Shown here piece after piece: positions 62,260-64,000 of a stretch of DNA of 64,000 nucleotides. The notes below the pieces were generated by a model. The model was not told where the DNA came from. It saw nothing but the letters and a program-made list of their open reading frames with translations, and made no database searches. The position numbers and the translations under genes were made by a program. Source of the stretch: Chryseobacterium mucoviscidosis (GTDB taxonomy: Bacteria > Bacteroidota > Bacteroidia > Flavobacteriales > Weeksellaceae); assembly GCF_002177115.1 (NCBI RefSeq), contig NZ_MVAG01000057.1:62001-126000 (forward strand), in the 5' to 3' direction. How positions within the stretch are numbered: position 1 is the stretch's first letter; every line of letters begins with the position of its first letter.

Positions 62260-63947
62260 GTACGATAGATTGGACAGTTCTTATTTGTACACTGGTTGCA
62301 GTGGTTGTGTACGGCGTATTTATCGGGCGTGGACAGAAAAGCAACGAATCTTACCTGAAAGCAGACAATAAAATGCCATGGTACATTGTGCTGATCGGAA
62401 TTATGGCGACTCAGGCAAGTGCCATTACATTTCTTTCGGCGCCGGGACAGGCGTATACAGACGGGATGCGTTTCGTTCAGTATTACTTTGGGTTGCCTTT
62501 GGCGATGATTGTGATCTGTATTACGTTTATCCCGATTTTTCAGCGGTTAAATGTTTACACGGCTTACGAATATTTAGAAAACCGTTTTGATAAGAAAACA
62601 AGGGTTCTTACTTCGCTGCTTTTTCTTTTTTCGAGAGGTTTGTCAACAGGAATCAGCATTTATGCGCCGAGTATCATCTTATCCAGCGTTTTAAACTGGA
62701 ATATTTACCTGACGAATGTCTTAACAGGCGGAATTCTATTGATTTATACCTATGTTGGCGGAGCAAAAGCCATTGCGCACACCCAAAAACTACAGTTTCT
62801 CATTATTCTGGGAACCATGGCTTTTGCAGGGTATTTACTTATTGATAATATGCCGAATGGAATTGGTTTTAAGGATGCGCTTTATCTGGCGGGGAAATCC
62901 GGAAAGCTGAATGTCATTACCACAGAATTCGACTGGAAAGACAAATACAATATCTGGAGCGGATTAATTGGCGGTTTTTTTCTGGCATTGTCTTATTTCG
63001 GGACAGACCAGAGTCAGGTTGGGAGATATATTACGGCGAAAGACAATACGAATGCAAAAATGGGGTTGCTGCTGAACGGATTGGTCAAAATTCCGATGCA
63101 GTTTGCAATTCTTTTAATTGGGGCTTTGCTTTTTGCTTTCTTTTCTCTGAAACCGGCTCCGATTTATTTTAACGAACGTTCTTATCAGCATTTAAAGGAA
63201 ACGAAACCCGAACAGGCAGCGGTTTTTGAAAAAGAACATCAGGATTTGCAGACAAAATTTAATGCAGAATCGAAGGAAATTTTGCAATTAAAACAAAACA
63301 ATTCTTCACAGCTTGAAACAAAAATTCAGGATTTTAAAAATACGCAGTCTCAGGTAAAAGCACTTCACGGAAGAGTAGAAGAAGCGATCAATCAGTCAAA
63401 CTTTAATGCAGAGAAAACGGATACGAATTATATTTTCCTGTATTTCGTGAAAAATACGTTACCTGTTGGAATGATCGGGTTGCTGTTTGCCGTTATTTTC
63501 CTTGCCAGTTGGGGTTCTATTTCGGCTGCGCTGAATTCCCTTGCTGCCTGTTCCTTAAAAGATGTTCATCTTATCTTTAAAAAAGAAATTCCGGATGACG
63601 AAACCGAACTGAAATACAGCCGACTTCACACGTTAGCGTGGGGAATTTTCTCCATCGGTGTTGCGATGTTTGCCACACAGATGGGTTCTCTTATTGAAGC
63701 GGTAAATGTATTGGGTTCCCTTTTCTACGGCCCAATATTGGGGATTTTCCTTGTTGCTTTTTACTTTAAAAAAATCAACGGGGCGAATGTATTTATTGCA
63801 GCTATTTTATCTGAAATTGCGGTGATTGCCGTTTATCAGTTCGATGTTGTTTCCTTCCTTTGGCTTAATGTGATCGGCGCAGCGGCGGTGATTGTATTTT
63901 CTGCAATCGTGTTACTGTTTTATAAGCCGAAAGCAGTAAATTCGTAA
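62256..63947 (+). CDS. Sodium:solute symporter (SSS family) with large coiled-coil insertion
   Basis: A 563-aa transporter with about 13 hydrophobic segments. GIMATQASAITFLSAPGQAY (48-67), YTAYEYLENRF (101-111) and ALSYFGTDQSQVGRYI (244-259) are SSS signatures. Between helices, residues about 300-395 form a hydrophilic, Lys/Glu/Gln-rich segment with coiled-coil character, not present in classical SSS transporters of this length. With the deacetylase and the small peptide it forms an overlapping three-gene unit. Substrate is perhaps a sugar or amino sugar released outside. Confidence 0.88.
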   Translation: MSTIDWTVLICTLVAVVVYGVFIGRGQKSNESYLKADNKMPWYIVLIGIMATQASAITFLSAPGQAYTDGMRFVQYYFGLPLAMIVICITFIPIFQRLNVYTAYEYLENRFDKKTRVLTSLLFLFSRGLSTGISIYAPSIILSSVLNWNIYLTNVLTGGILLIYTYVGGAKAIAHTQKLQFLIILGTMAFAGYLLIDNMPNGIGFKDALYLAGKSGKLNVITTEFDWKDKYNIWSGLIGGFFLALSYFGTDQSQVGRYITAKDNTNAKMGLLLNGLVKIPMQFAILLIGALLFAFFSLKPAPIYFNERSYQHLKETKPEQAAVFEKEHQDLQTKFNAESKEILQLKQNNSSQLETKIQDFKNTQSQVKALHGRVEEAINQSNFNAEKTDTNYIFLYFVKNTLPVGMIGLLFAVIFLASWGSISAALNSLAACSLKDVHLIFKKEIPDDETELKYSRLHTLAWGIFSIGVAMFATQMGSLIEAVNVLGSLFYGPILGIFLVAFYFKKINGANVFIAAILSEIAVIAVYQFDVVSFLWLNVIGAAAVIVFSAIVLLFYKPKAVNS

Positions 63948-64000
63948 GCAGATAATAAAAGCGTTTTTAAATTATAAATTTAAGCAGGATCTAAAAGAAA

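Noticed and set aside
1..64000. CRISPR array, rRNA or tRNA genes
   Set aside because: Scanned by eye; no regularly spaced repeats and no rRNA or tRNA-like sequence noticed. Short tRNAs could be missed without a covariance search.

Overview
The window looks like a chromosomal segment of a Bacteroidota member close to Chryseobacterium (family Weeksellaceae). The evidence is low G+C coding sequence, a SusC/SusD pair, a type IX secretion sorting tail, TAnnTTTG-type promoter boxes, and intergenic spacers full of short palindromic repeats. This assignment rests on family knowledge; no search was run. No rRNA, tRNA or CRISPR array was seen.

Region 1 (1-10337) makes and installs molybdenum cofactor (Moco). 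A partial mobA on the left edge diverges from a cysteine desulfurase. A ten-gene minus-strand operon then reads xdhC-like, moaA, mocA, moeA, a TauE/SafE permease, a small exported sulfite-oxidase-fold protein, moaD, moeB-rhodanese, moaE and a moaC-moaB fusion, many with overlapping ends. Between the desulfurase and this operon lie a 259-bp MITE-like element and a cluster of hairpins.

Region 2 (10585-18352), divergent from the Moco operon, holds two consecutive three-subunit molybdenum hydroxylases: [2Fe-2S] subunit, FAD subunit with a four-Cys insertion, and Mo subunit. They are of the PaoABC aldehyde-oxidoreductase type. The first has a Tat-type N-terminus on its Fe-S subunit and the second does not. 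A terminator separates them. The XdhC-like protein, MocA and desulfurase next door are what such enzymes need for a sulfurated MCD-type cofactor.

Region 3 (18773-30791) is a co-directional six-gene cluster of about 12 kb. It encodes a 197-aa protein, a 1449-aa protein, a LamG-like protein, a coiled-coil plus phage tail-collar protein, a DUF6603-like 914-aa protein and a 669-aa protein. None has a signal peptide or a recognised enzymatic motif. This is the best candidate for an undescribed system.

Region 4 (30895-34346) is a short mixed stretch: exported 5-hydroxyisourate hydrolase, Crp/Fnr-type regulator, TspO-like membrane protein, flavin reductase-like protein and a DUF6150-type small protein. 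It also holds one copy of a dispersed non-coding repeat.

Region 5 (34448-56852, probably to 59333) is a mannan/glucomannan utilisation locus. On the minus strand are susC, susD, a surface glycan-binding lipoprotein and an AraC regulator. On the plus strand are a GH5 mannanase, three GH26 mannanases, a GPH symporter, GH130 mannosylglucose phosphorylase, mannobiose/cellobiose 2-epimerase, a T9SS-tailed protein, a double-CBM protein, a mannose-6-phosphate isomerase cupin, a GH5-CE2 fusion, a sialate-esterase-like acetylesterase and a GH3. Together they give surface capture and cutting, deacetylation, uptake of mannobiose-type products, epimerisation to mannosylglucose, phosphorolysis, and entry of mannose into glycolysis. 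The two divergent arms share a 17-bp site at the same distance from a -7-like box.

Region 6 (59666-63947) is a PIG-L family deacetylase, a 34-aa single-helix membrane peptide and a sodium:solute symporter, all overlapping at start/stop codons.
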